Positions 1 through 5,312 of a DNA stretch of 5,312 nt are shown one piece after another. Positions within the stretch are counted from its first letter, which is position 1. Each line of letters opens with the position of its first letter. The DNA is from Deltaproteobacteria bacterium UBA796 (GTDB lineage: Bacteria > Myxococcota_A > UBA796), in contig DBIS01000053.1 of the NCBI GenBank assembly GCA_002296975.1, positions 1 through 5,312 of the forward strand. Direction: 5' to 3'. The notes below the pieces were generated by a model. The model was not told where the DNA came from. It did no database searches and saw only the letters and a list, made by a program, of their open reading frames with translations. The translations under genes and the position numbers were made by a program.

Positions 1-1
1 C

Positions 2-160
2 ACAGGCCGAGCAGCCCATGAGCGCGGCTACAAGGTCTTGGTGCTCGAAGACTGCACGGCGGGGCGCTCAAACTTTGAGCAGACCTTCTACTGCGAGAAC
101 ATCTTTCCCTTGTATGCAGAGATGATCAGCTCGAAGGATCTCATCGCAGGGGCCAGATGA
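2..160 (+). CDS. C-terminal end of an isochorismatase-like cysteine hydrolase (5' partial)
   Basis: An open frame enters from the left edge and ends at TGA 158-160, giving 52 residues. It contains AAHERGYKVLVLEDCTAG followed by a Phe-rich stretch and a closing segment YAEMISSKDLIAG. In the isochorismatase-like cysteine hydrolase superfamily, the part after the catalytic Cys typically reads 'A..A...GY.V.VLED' and ends with a strand like 'yAeVisS.dL', so both the order and the distance to the C-terminus fit. The catalytic Asp, Lys and Cys would lie upstream, outside the window. Members hydrolyse C-N or vinyl-ether bonds in small cytosolic metabolites such as nicotinamide or isochorismate; the substrate cannot be told from this fragment. 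The stop overlaps the next start (ATGA), which implies one transcript with the kinase. Family assignment is by motif recognition only. Confidence 0.72.
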   Translation, partial: TGRAAHERGYKVLVLEDCTAGRSNFEQTFYCENIFPLYAEMISSKDLIAGAR

Positions 161-1638
161 GCGCCGAGAAGACCCCATCAGGTGATCTCTTGGCCCACCA
201 AGATTTAGGGCCTGAGCCCGTTGAAACCACACGCGCATCCACCACCTACCTTGAGGACATACGAAGAACCACGTGCTTGCCCAGCCCCTCGCCGATTCAA
301 CCGCACCGCCCAAGTGGCCTCCTTGAGTGCCCTACGGTGAGCATCTCAAGCTTGGCATGGTTCGAACCCAGCGACCCAGCCTTTGAGGTGAAGGAATCCA
401 TCGGCGTGGGCGGGATGGGTGCTGTTTACGCTGCGAGCCAGATCTTCATGAACCGTGAGGTGGCCATCAAGCGCAGCCATGAAGGGGAAGGAAAAGGGCC
501 CAGCTTTCACTCAGTCATCGATGAAGGACGACGCTTCGGCCAACTGGACCATCCCAATATTCCCCCCGTCCACCTGGTGGGTCGAGACAGTTCGGGGCAC
601 GCGGTACTGGTGATGAAGCGAATCGCAGGCACCGACCTCCGAGACATGCTCCACGACCCACACAACCCCCGCTGGGGTGACGTCGAGGAAGACCGCCAGA
701 CTTGGGCCTTGGGTGTCTTGGTGCAAGTCTGCCGTGCCATCGAGCACGCACACAGCCGATCAGTTCTTCATCGGGACATCAAATCGGACAACATCATGGT
801 CGGTGACTTTGGTCAGATATTCCTGATCGACTGGGGAATTTCCATCAACCTTGATGACCCTAAACAGTGCACCACCGAGCGTTTCTGTGGCACCCCTTGT
901 TTTGCGGCTCCAGAGATGGCCATCGTCGGCGCGAAGCTTGATGCGCGAACAGATCAATACCTGCTGGGTGGCCTACTCTTCGAGATCCTGACCCGGCAGG
1001 TGCCCCGCACAGGCTCCTCAATCCAAAGCGTCCTCGACACCGTTCGTTCAGGTGCAGAGCCAAGCCTACCGCCCACGGTCCCTGCCGGACTCAGGCCCAT
1101 CCTTCTCCAAGCGATGGCGCCCGAGGCTGACGATCGATATCCGAGCGTCACAGCACTTCGCGTGGCCATTCAGCGCTATCTCTCAGACCACGTCATCATC
1201 GACCAGATCGCGTCCGCCAAGGAGACCCTTGAGACCATGAAGTCGGTCTTGGAAGAGAAGAAGACGGATGCGGTGAGTGCATACGACTTCATGACCCAAG
1301 CCCATGAGAGCCTTGGCCTCCTGAGGGCCGCCCAACGGGCCCAAGTCCTCCCTTCCTTGGTCGTTCATCTGCTGACGGAGAACCTCCGAATTCAAGCAGA
1401 ATACGCCATCCTGACCCGACAGTTCGGCATCGCGCGAATCCTCATCGCCAAGCTCGTCGAGCAGGTGGGCCCAGACCAAGACTGGATCAAGCAGATCATC
1501 GATGGGCTCATCAGCCAGGAGACACAGCACGCGCAGCAGAGCCTGGACCTCCAGGTCGTCTCCAACAACGTCATGATGGAGAAGATGTTCGATCTTCATC
1601 GTCAGGTGACAGCCGAGGTGGATCCTGACGAGGACTAA
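157..1638 (+). CDS. Soluble Ser/Thr protein kinase (PknB/Hanks type) with helical C-terminal extension
   Basis: 493 residues. Residues 1-75 are Ser/Thr/Pro-rich and look disordered. The kinase domain (about 78-342) shows the Gly-rich loop IGVGGMGAVY (82-91), the ATP-anchoring Lys105 in EVAIK, probable helix-C Glu123, the segment LDHPNIPPVH, catalytic loop HRDIKSDN (Asp207, Asn212), metal-binding DWG (225-227) instead of DFG, GTPCFAAPE (245-253), Asp266 and the late Arg327. All key catalytic residues are present, so it should be active and phosphorylate Ser/Thr on proteins in the cytosol. Residues about 343-493 are helical, with a likely short coiled coil (350-372) and possibly degenerate TPR-like helices; no membrane segment or PASTA repeat is visible. 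The ATG at 157 is chosen because AGGGG (148-152) lies four bases upstream and it forms an ATGA overlap with the preceding gene. No partner or substrate is identifiable. Confidence 0.95.
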   Translation: MSAEKTPSGDLLAHQDLGPEPVETTRASTTYLEDIRRTTCLPSPSPIQPHRPSGLLECPTVSISSLAWFEPSDPAFEVKESIGVGGMGAVYAASQIFMNREVAIKRSHEGEGKGPSFHSVIDEGRRFGQLDHPNIPPVHLVGRDSSGHAVLVMKRIAGTDLRDMLHDPHNPRWGDVEEDRQTWALGVLVQVCRAIEHAHSRSVLHRDIKSDNIMVGDFGQIFLIDWGISINLDDPKQCTTERFCGTPCFAAPEMAIVGAKLDARTDQYLLGGLLFEILTRQVPRTGSSIQSVLDTVRSGAEPSLPPTVPAGLRPILLQAMAPEADDRYPSVTALRVAIQRYLSDHVIIDQIASAKETLETMKSVLEEKKTDAVSAYDFMTQAHESLGLLRAAQRAQVLPSLVVHLLTENLRIQAEYAILTRQFGIARILIAKLVEQVGPDQDWIKQIIDGLISQETQHAQQSLDLQVVSNNVMMEKMFDLHRQVTAEVDPDED

Positions 1639-1680
1639 GCTCGCACAGTGAGAGACCGCGGGAGAGGGTCGACACTCAGG

Positions 1681-1719
1681 GCCACCGTGGCTGACCGCAC
1701 CATGCTCATCAGCACGGTC
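1681..1719 (+). terminator. Two weak hairpins after the kinase gene, possible terminator
   Basis: The gap between the kinase stop and the next gene holds a short perfect inverted repeat, GCCAC/GTGGC (1681-1691). It is followed by a longer imperfect hairpin in which GACCG (1693-1697) pairs with CGGTC (1715-1719) and TGCT (1703-1706) pairs with AGCA (1711-1714) around a CATC loop, with a five-base bulge. No T-run follows either stem, so a classical Rho-independent terminator is not supported. They could still be transcript 3'-end structures. The gap also has a TATGCT hexamer (1742-1747) that could act as a -10 for the next gene, but I see no matching -35. Confidence 0.2.
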
Positions 1720-1769
1720 TGCAGGTGGGATTAGAACCAACTATGCTACCCTCATGTTTCGCCCACAAT

Positions 1770-1773
1770 GAGG
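1770..1773 (+). promoter_or_regulatory. Ribosome binding site fixing the start at 1779
   Basis: GAGG lies five bases before the ATG at 1779. The frame stays open further upstream to a GTG at 1725, but only the 1779 start places a signal peptide with a lipobox at the N-terminus, so the RBS and protein features agree. Confidence 0.65.
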
Positions 1774-1778
1774 TTTCT

Positions 1779-2681
1779 ATGCCGGTCATTCTTCGATTTA
1801 TCACTGCGATAAGCCTCACCCTCGCCCTCGTCGGATGCGGTGACAAAGATGAGAAGCCTTGCGACGAGATCGCAGCCACGGTTTGCGAGATCGATAGCGA
1901 GAGCACAGATTGCAGCAAGTGGTCGGACTACGCTGAGGAAGTCCATGCCGATGAAGAGGCTCAAGACGCGTGTCAGGCTGAGCTAGACGCCTTTCGGGGC
2001 GGCGACGAGACCGGTACGCTGCCCAATACCGCACCGATTGCCGTGGATGATTCAGCCCAGACCTGGCTTGAGATGGCCGTCGAGATCGCGGTTCTCGACA
2101 ACGACAGCGACCCAGACAGCGACACCATCGCGATCACCGAGGTGACCCAGCCCGACGATGGCTTTGTGGCGATCAACACCAGCGGAACCGGCAGCTTGAC
2201 CTACACCCCCACCGGCGCTTTCACAGGCGTGGACACCTTCACCTACACCATCATCGATGGGAACGGAGGCAGCGACTCGGCCACTGTGGCCGTGAATGTG
2301 ACGGACGCGCCAACCCTGGTGATCACCCTGCCCGATGAAGGCGCAGAGGTGACAGGATCCGAGGTCACCATCGCATTCGAAGTCAACGGCTGCAATGTGT
2401 CCAGCCCGAGCGCCGACCCAGGGGGATGTCACCTCCACAAGTACCTCGATGGCGCCTCATACAACAACACGGATGGCACCGGGTTTGGGCACTACAGTCC
2501 CGCCGCCTTCACCATCAGCCCGGTCAGCGAAGGCGAGCACAGCTTCATGCTGTACCTGATCGCCAACGATGGAAGCGACGCACCCTTCGATCCACTCATC
2601 TCGGACACGGTCACCTTCACCGTGACCGCTTCCGACACCGGTAGCTCAGGCGATGACACCGGCCTAAGCTCAAAGCAGTAG
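1779..2681 (+). CDS. Secreted lipoprotein with Ig/cadherin-like domain and His-containing beta-domain
   Basis: 300 residues from ATG 1779. Residues 1-20 form a lipoprotein signal: Arg6, a hydrophobic core and lipobox LVGC with lipidated Cys20. Next comes a segment with four cysteines (28, 36, 45, 65), probably a small disulfide-linked helical unit. Residues about 83-175 match bacterial Ig/cadherin-like repeats: NTAPIAVDD at the start, VLDNDSDPDSD in the middle, and GVDTFTYTIIDGNGGSDSATV near the end; the Asp-rich turns suggest calcium binding. Residues about 178-284 form a second beta-domain with CHLHKYLDG (Cys217, His218, His220), GHY (His238) and EGEHSF (His254), resembling the layout of DUF4399-like/Ig-like domains. 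Cys205 and Cys217 may pair. The tail is Ser/Asp/Thr/Gly-rich (SDTGSSGDDTG). It should sit on the outer membrane or cell surface as a binding or structural protein; no catalytic site is seen. Function is unknown. Confidence 0.88.
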   Translation: MPVILRFITAISLTLALVGCGDKDEKPCDEIAATVCEIDSESTDCSKWSDYAEEVHADEEAQDACQAELDAFRGGDETGTLPNTAPIAVDDSAQTWLEMAVEIAVLDNDSDPDSDTIAITEVTQPDDGFVAINTSGTGSLTYTPTGAFTGVDTFTYTIIDGNGGSDSATVAVNVTDAPTLVITLPDEGAEVTGSEVTIAFEVNGCNVSSPSADPGGCHLHKYLDGASYNNTDGTGFGHYSPAAFTISPVSEGEHSFMLYLIANDGSDAPFDPLISDTVTFTVTASDTGSSGDDTGLSSKQ

Positions 2682-2747
2682 CGCCCGAGTCAGGGTTGCC
2701 GCTGGAAGTGTCATGACGGTTGTACCCATCAAAGGATGAGGCTGTGA

Positions 2748-2763
2748 GATTGTATATTAAATC
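2748..2763 (+). promoter_or_regulatory. AT-rich island, candidate promoter/operator for the hydrolase lipoprotein gene
   Basis: In an otherwise GC-rich gap (2682-2815), bases 2748-2763 are strongly AT-rich and form an imperfect palindrome, GATT...AATC, with 6 of 8 base pairs matching. TATATT (2753-2758) inside it resembles a -10 box about 57 bases before the start codon. There is no convincing -35 at 16-18 bases upstream; TTGTAC (2720-2725) is too far away. It could be a promoter with an overlapping operator or use an alternative sigma factor. The strand is taken from the downstream gene. Confidence 0.3.
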
Positions 2764-2807
2764 AGTGTCCGCACAGCGCTGCAAACCCCCATCACCGCCA
2801 CCCTCCT

Positions 2808-2811
2808 GAGG
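2808..2811 (+). promoter_or_regulatory. Ribosome binding site for the gene at 2816
   Basis: GAGG lies four bases before ATG 2816, and the same start gives a complete lipoprotein signal peptide, so start and RBS support each other. Confidence 0.65.
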
Positions 2812-2815
2812 TCCA

Positions 2816-5035
2816 ATGCGCGCCTTACTGCTGTCGTTGTTTATGATTCCCTTGGCCATTGGCTGTGGTGGCGGGGACGATGCAAAACCAAAGACCGACA
2901 CCCATGCCGATGAAGACTGCTCAGATGACGCGGCACCGGCGGTCGACTGGCTCGCCACCGGACCACACCCCGTCGGCTGGCAGACCCACGAAGGCACATC
3001 TCAACTCGGAGACACCCCCCTCGAGCGACTGACCGTGGTGTACTACCCGGCCACAGAGACCGGAGAAGGGCAGCCACCAGCCATCGCCACCGGTGGCTAC
3101 CCAGTGGTCTTCTTCGAGCACGCAGGGGGCTCGCACTACCTTAATTATGATGTGATCTTCAAGTTCTTGGCGGGCCACGGCCTCGTCATCGTGTCCATCG
3201 ACCACACACAAATTGACTCCAGCAGCATGGGCTGGGGCAGTGCGGACTGGTGGGATGGACACGATCTGCTCTTCAAGGACACCATCCGTGAATTCAAGGC
3301 CTGGGGCGAGACTCCCGGTCACACCTACACAGGCTTGATGGACTTCGATAGCGTTGGACTGGCCGGGCATTCACATGGAAGTGCCCTGCTCACCATGCAA
3401 GGCTTCGCGCCGATCAACCCCCTTGCTGAAACGAACATTCGCGCTGTGGCACTCCTGGCACCCTGCCCAGATGAGGTCATGTCGGACTACCTGGAGGCCT
3501 ATGCGGGCATGGCGCCAATTCAGGTCATCTACGGCGCGAGAGACCAGGATGGCTGTGTGGCCTATGGTCAGTCCATCGCCATCTTTGAGGCCGGAGATCA
3601 GCCCAGTCACTTCATCCACCTGCCCGGCGGCAGCCATTATGGCTTCACCGATGAGGGCGGATTGCTCGATGCCACCATCACACGCGCCGACCACCAGGTC
3701 GTCGCTTCAGCAGGCTGGCTGGCGTGGTGGAAGTACACCCTGGAGGACGACAAGACCGCCCTCCCTTACCTGCGAGGCGACCGGGCGCTGCTGCCGGATG
3801 GCCCCGAAGTCCACACCCAGTACACAGAGCGCTCACCGCTCCTCATCGACCAATTTGACGCCCCTGTCGAGGGCGGCGTCCGCTGGGAAGAAGTGCCCGC
3901 CATTGTCGGGCTTGAGGGACAGACCTTTATCAATGGCTTCTTGTCCGACACCTTTGTGGATGAGGACCAAGGCGTGGGACTGATACAACGCGAGCTTGAG
4001 ACGCTCCTCGCCGATACCAGCGGCACTGCGAGCGTGTTGTTCTTTGTTGACGCCGCACTCGGCGCCGAGACCTATGCGCCCGCACTCGAAGCACTGCAAG
4101 CCCGCGGCGAGATAGCGCTCACCTTGTCCAGCAGCCACGGTGAATTCGCCTCAGCCATCCTGGCCGGAGGCTGGGACATCATTGTGGCAGCAACCCAGAC
4201 CGGTTCACCAACGGATGAGCACCCCTATGACTCCCCACTCGCAGACTGGATCTGTGATGGCAAAAAGGCCATCGTCTCGGACTACCGCGTTGACTCCAGC
4301 GGGGCGGCCTCCGTGCTGGCCTGCAGTGGAACAGCCTTTGGTTCGCTGTACAACTTCGAATCCATCGTCTCCGATGGTGACCTATTTGGCGATACCATCT
4401 CCCTCTACAACCCAGGCTGGGGCACCTTCAGCGTGGGACTCGAAGGCGGTACGGCCACACGCTTTGCTCACACCTCGGTCCTCATGGCGACCACCTCCGA
4501 ACTGGCCCCCAATGCGCTCGGGCACAAACCTGAGTACAGCGGACTCGACGGGGTCGCCTCGGAGTGGATGCTGAATAACGGTCGCGGCGTCTACCACCCA
4601 AGCTGGGGACTCACGATCACGTGGTCTTCTCCAGGTGGCCACTTTCGGCAGATTCTCAGTACAGATGGTGGCGTTGATCTCAGCAAGCTTGAAGCCCTCA
4701 GTTTCCGAATCCTCCAGCGCCACGATGACCCGCTCAACACCGGTGGGCCCCAAGACCTCCACATTCGACTTGTCGACACATTGGGCCGGTCCGCATCGGT
4801 CCTCCTTTCCAGCGCCAGGCAGGGTGCGCTCCGGCCCAACCCACCTGTAGGCTTGGGTACACATGAAAAGTCCGTCTATGAGACTTACCGGATTCCCTTC
4901 GCATTATTGACTGATGTCGATCCCGGCCTTCGCCTGGACAGCATCAAATGGGTGGACTGGATATTCGATGCGACCCCAAGCGGCGCGATTACCCTCGATG
5001 ACATTGTCTTCACGCGGGCGGGCGTGTGCGAGTAG
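2816..5035 (+). CDS. Multidomain lipoprotein: alpha/beta-hydrolase + Rossmann-like domain + C-terminal beta-sandwich
   Basis: 739 residues. The signal peptide MRALLLSLFMIPLAIGC ends in lipobox AIGC (lipidated Cys17), followed by an acidic tether (about 18-42). Residues about 43-310 form an alpha/beta-hydrolase resembling PAF-acetylhydrolase, PET-hydrolase and dienelactone-hydrolase relatives: VVFFEHAGG (97-105) supplies the oxyanion region, GHSHG (184-188) is the nucleophile elbow with Ser186, Asp243 or Asp245 in GARDQDGC is the likely acid, and His274 in GGSHYGF is the likely base. Residues about 400-555 alternate strands and helices (ASVLFFVDA, WDIIVAATQTG, KKAIVSDYR) and resemble a class I glutamine-amidotransferase/ThuA-like fold, but I see no certain catalytic set. 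Residues about 575-735 look like a CBM11/CIA30-type beta-sandwich (LEALSFRILQR, YRIPFALL, ITLDDIVFT). Probably a surface-anchored esterase with a binding module; the substrate is unknown. The hydrolase call is firm, the other two domains are inferred. Confidence 0.9.
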   Translation: MRALLLSLFMIPLAIGCGGGDDAKPKTDTHADEDCSDDAAPAVDWLATGPHPVGWQTHEGTSQLGDTPLERLTVVYYPATETGEGQPPAIATGGYPVVFFEHAGGSHYLNYDVIFKFLAGHGLVIVSIDHTQIDSSSMGWGSADWWDGHDLLFKDTIREFKAWGETPGHTYTGLMDFDSVGLAGHSHGSALLTMQGFAPINPLAETNIRAVALLAPCPDEVMSDYLEAYAGMAPIQVIYGARDQDGCVAYGQSIAIFEAGDQPSHFIHLPGGSHYGFTDEGGLLDATITRADHQVVASAGWLAWWKYTLEDDKTALPYLRGDRALLPDGPEVHTQYTERSPLLIDQFDAPVEGGVRWEEVPAIVGLEGQTFINGFLSDTFVDEDQGVGLIQRELETLLADTSGTASVLFFVDAALGAETYAPALEALQARGEIALTLSSSHGEFASAILAGGWDIIVAATQTGSPTDEHPYDSPLADWICDGKKAIVSDYRVDSSGAASVLACSGTAFGSLYNFESIVSDGDLFGDTISLYNPGWGTFSVGLEGGTATRFAHTSVLMATTSELAPNALGHKPEYSGLDGVASEWMLNNGRGVYHPSWGLTITWSSPGGHFRQILSTDGGVDLSKLEALSFRILQRHDDPLNTGGPQDLHIRLVDTLGRSASVLLSSARQGALRPNPPVGLGTHEKSVYETYRIPFALLTDVDPGLRLDSIKWVDWIFDATPSGAITLDDIVFTRAGVCE

Positions 5036-5141
5036 CCGAAGCATGGCCTCTTTGAGTGCGCGAACCATTGGGGTGGCTGTGCTGAAAGCCCAAAATCCGG
5101 CTAAGGCCATTCATGCCGCTCATGGTGTAGGGTTGAAGCCC

Positions 5142-5147
5142 AGGAGG
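5142..5147 (+). promoter_or_regulatory. Consensus ribosome binding site for the gene at 5152
   Basis: A perfect AGGAGG sits four bases before ATG 5152. It is the strongest Shine-Dalgarno in the window and confirms that a new gene begins here although it has no stop codon inside the window. The preceding 116-base gap (5036-5151) shows no clear terminator or promoter. Confidence 0.8.
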
Positions 5148-5151
5148 TTGT

Positions 5152-5312
5152 ATGCGTGCTCCATTGCTGTCCTTGATGATTCCGCTGGCCATTGGCTGTA
5201 CGTCCAAGAGCCCAGCGGAAGACAGCGGCATAATCCTCTCCGACTTGCCGCCAGCCGATGGCGACGCCGATGCCGATGGCGACGCTGACGCCGATGCCGA
5301 TGCCGACGCCGA
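5152..5312 (+). CDS. Lipoprotein with Asp-Ala/Gly repeat tether (3' partial)
   Basis: 53 codons are visible before the right edge. The protein opens with MRAPLLSLMIPLAIGC, a lipoprotein signal ending in lipobox AIGC (lipidated Cys16). The peptide is nearly identical to that of the hydrolase lipoprotein just upstream. After the Cys comes a polar segment (TSKSPAEDSG), a short hydrophobic patch (IILSDLPPA) and then alternating Asp with Ala or Gly to the edge. Such acidic low-complexity stretches usually act as extended tethers that hold a folded domain away from the membrane; that domain would lie beyond the window. The function cannot be given. Another frame is also open here, but only this one has a strong RBS and a signal peptide. 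Confidence 0.85.
   Translation, partial: MRAPLLSLMIPLAIGCTSKSPAEDSGIILSDLPPADGDADADGDADADADADA
5254..5312 (+). repeat. Degenerate hexanucleotide tandem repeat encoding Asp-Ala/Gly
   Basis: From 5254 to the edge the DNA is built from a six-base unit of the form G(C/G)C-GA(T/C), with GCT once, about ten units, in frame with the lipoprotein. Asp codons mix GAT and GAC and the partner alternates GCC, GCT and GGC, so the units are imperfect at DNA level while the protein pattern is strict. The tract continues past the window, so its full length is unknown. Because the unit is six bases, gain or loss of units would change tether length without shifting the frame. Confidence 0.85.

Noticed and set aside
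805..813. DFG tripeptide in the kinase (residues 217-219)
   Set aside because: It lies between the catalytic loop and the true metal-binding motif. In this kinase subgroup the stretch NIMVG-FG precedes the strand leading to DWG (225-227), which is at the correct distance.
1183..1740. Long minus-strand open frame of 185 codons opposite the kinase C-terminus
   Set aside because: It is antisense to the well-supported kinase, has no recognisable domain, and is the kind of long shadow frame expected in GC-rich coding DNA.
1720..1745. tRNA T-arm-like sequence on the minus strand (GGTTCTAATCCCACCTGC when reversed)
   Set aside because: The loop TTCTAAT breaks the usual TTCRANY pattern, and neither side yields an acceptor stem, D-arm or anticodon arm that pairs. 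At most a chance match or a decayed remnant.
1725..1778. Longer form of the first lipoprotein starting at GTG 1725
   Set aside because: It would bury the signal peptide 18 residues inside the protein and has no good RBS, whereas ATG 1779 has GAGG at the right distance and gives a standard lipoprotein signal.
2774..2781. Perfect palindrome CAGCGCTG upstream of the hydrolase gene
   Set aside because: Eight bases with no extension into the flanks; likely by chance and not supported by a second copy elsewhere in the window.
5043..5288. Open frame starting at ATG 5043 and overlapping the last lipoprotein gene
   Set aside because: Over the repeat it becomes Arg/Trp-rich, as expected for an out-of-frame reading of the Asp-Ala tract. 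The overlapping frame from 5152 has AGGAGG and a signal peptide.

Overview
The window reads as a GC-rich bacterial chromosome segment in which every supported gene lies on the + strand. It holds the tail of a small hydrolase gene, a complete soluble Ser/Thr protein kinase gene, two complete lipoprotein genes and the first 53 codons of a third. The kinase type (Gly-rich loop with GGMG, an LDHPNIPPVH segment and DWG in place of DFG), the row of secreted lipoproteins with acidic or Asp/Thr/Gly-rich tethers, and the Ig-like and carbohydrate-binding-like modules together suggest a Myxococcota-like or other former deltaproteobacterial lineage. Planctomycetota or a related group remains possible. This assignment is an inference from protein style; there is no rRNA or marker gene here.

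Layout. Positions 2-160 carry the C-terminal 52 residues of a protein that looks like an isochorismatase-family cysteine hydrolase. Its stop codon overlaps the start of the kinase gene (157-1638) in an ATGA junction, so the two are probably translationally coupled. A 140-base gap (1639-1778) with two weak hairpins separates this pair from a lipoprotein gene (1779-2681), which encodes a four-cysteine N-terminal segment, a bacterial Ig/cadherin-like domain and a His-containing beta-domain. A second gap (2682-2815) contains an AT-rich island that may be a promoter or operator. The large gene at 2816-5035 encodes a 739-residue lipoprotein with an alpha/beta-hydrolase domain, a Rossmann-like middle domain and a C-terminal beta-sandwich. 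After a 116-base gap, a new lipoprotein gene starts at 5152 behind a perfect AGGAGG and runs off the window inside an Asp-Ala repeat. No gap between genes exceeds 300 bases.

How they may work together. The hydrolase/kinase pair is cytosolic. The three lipoproteins should be exported and lipid-anchored, and the big one probably hydrolyses an ester or similar bond at the cell surface. Nothing in the sequence links the kinase to the lipoproteins beyond adjacency and shared strand. The most notable points are the three-module hydrolase lipoprotein, the nearly identical signal peptides of the genes at 2816 and 5152 (differences mostly synonymous), and the in-frame hexanucleotide Asp-Ala/Gly tract at the right edge. 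I found no convincing evidence of a wholly new system, mobile element, CRISPR array or RNA gene.
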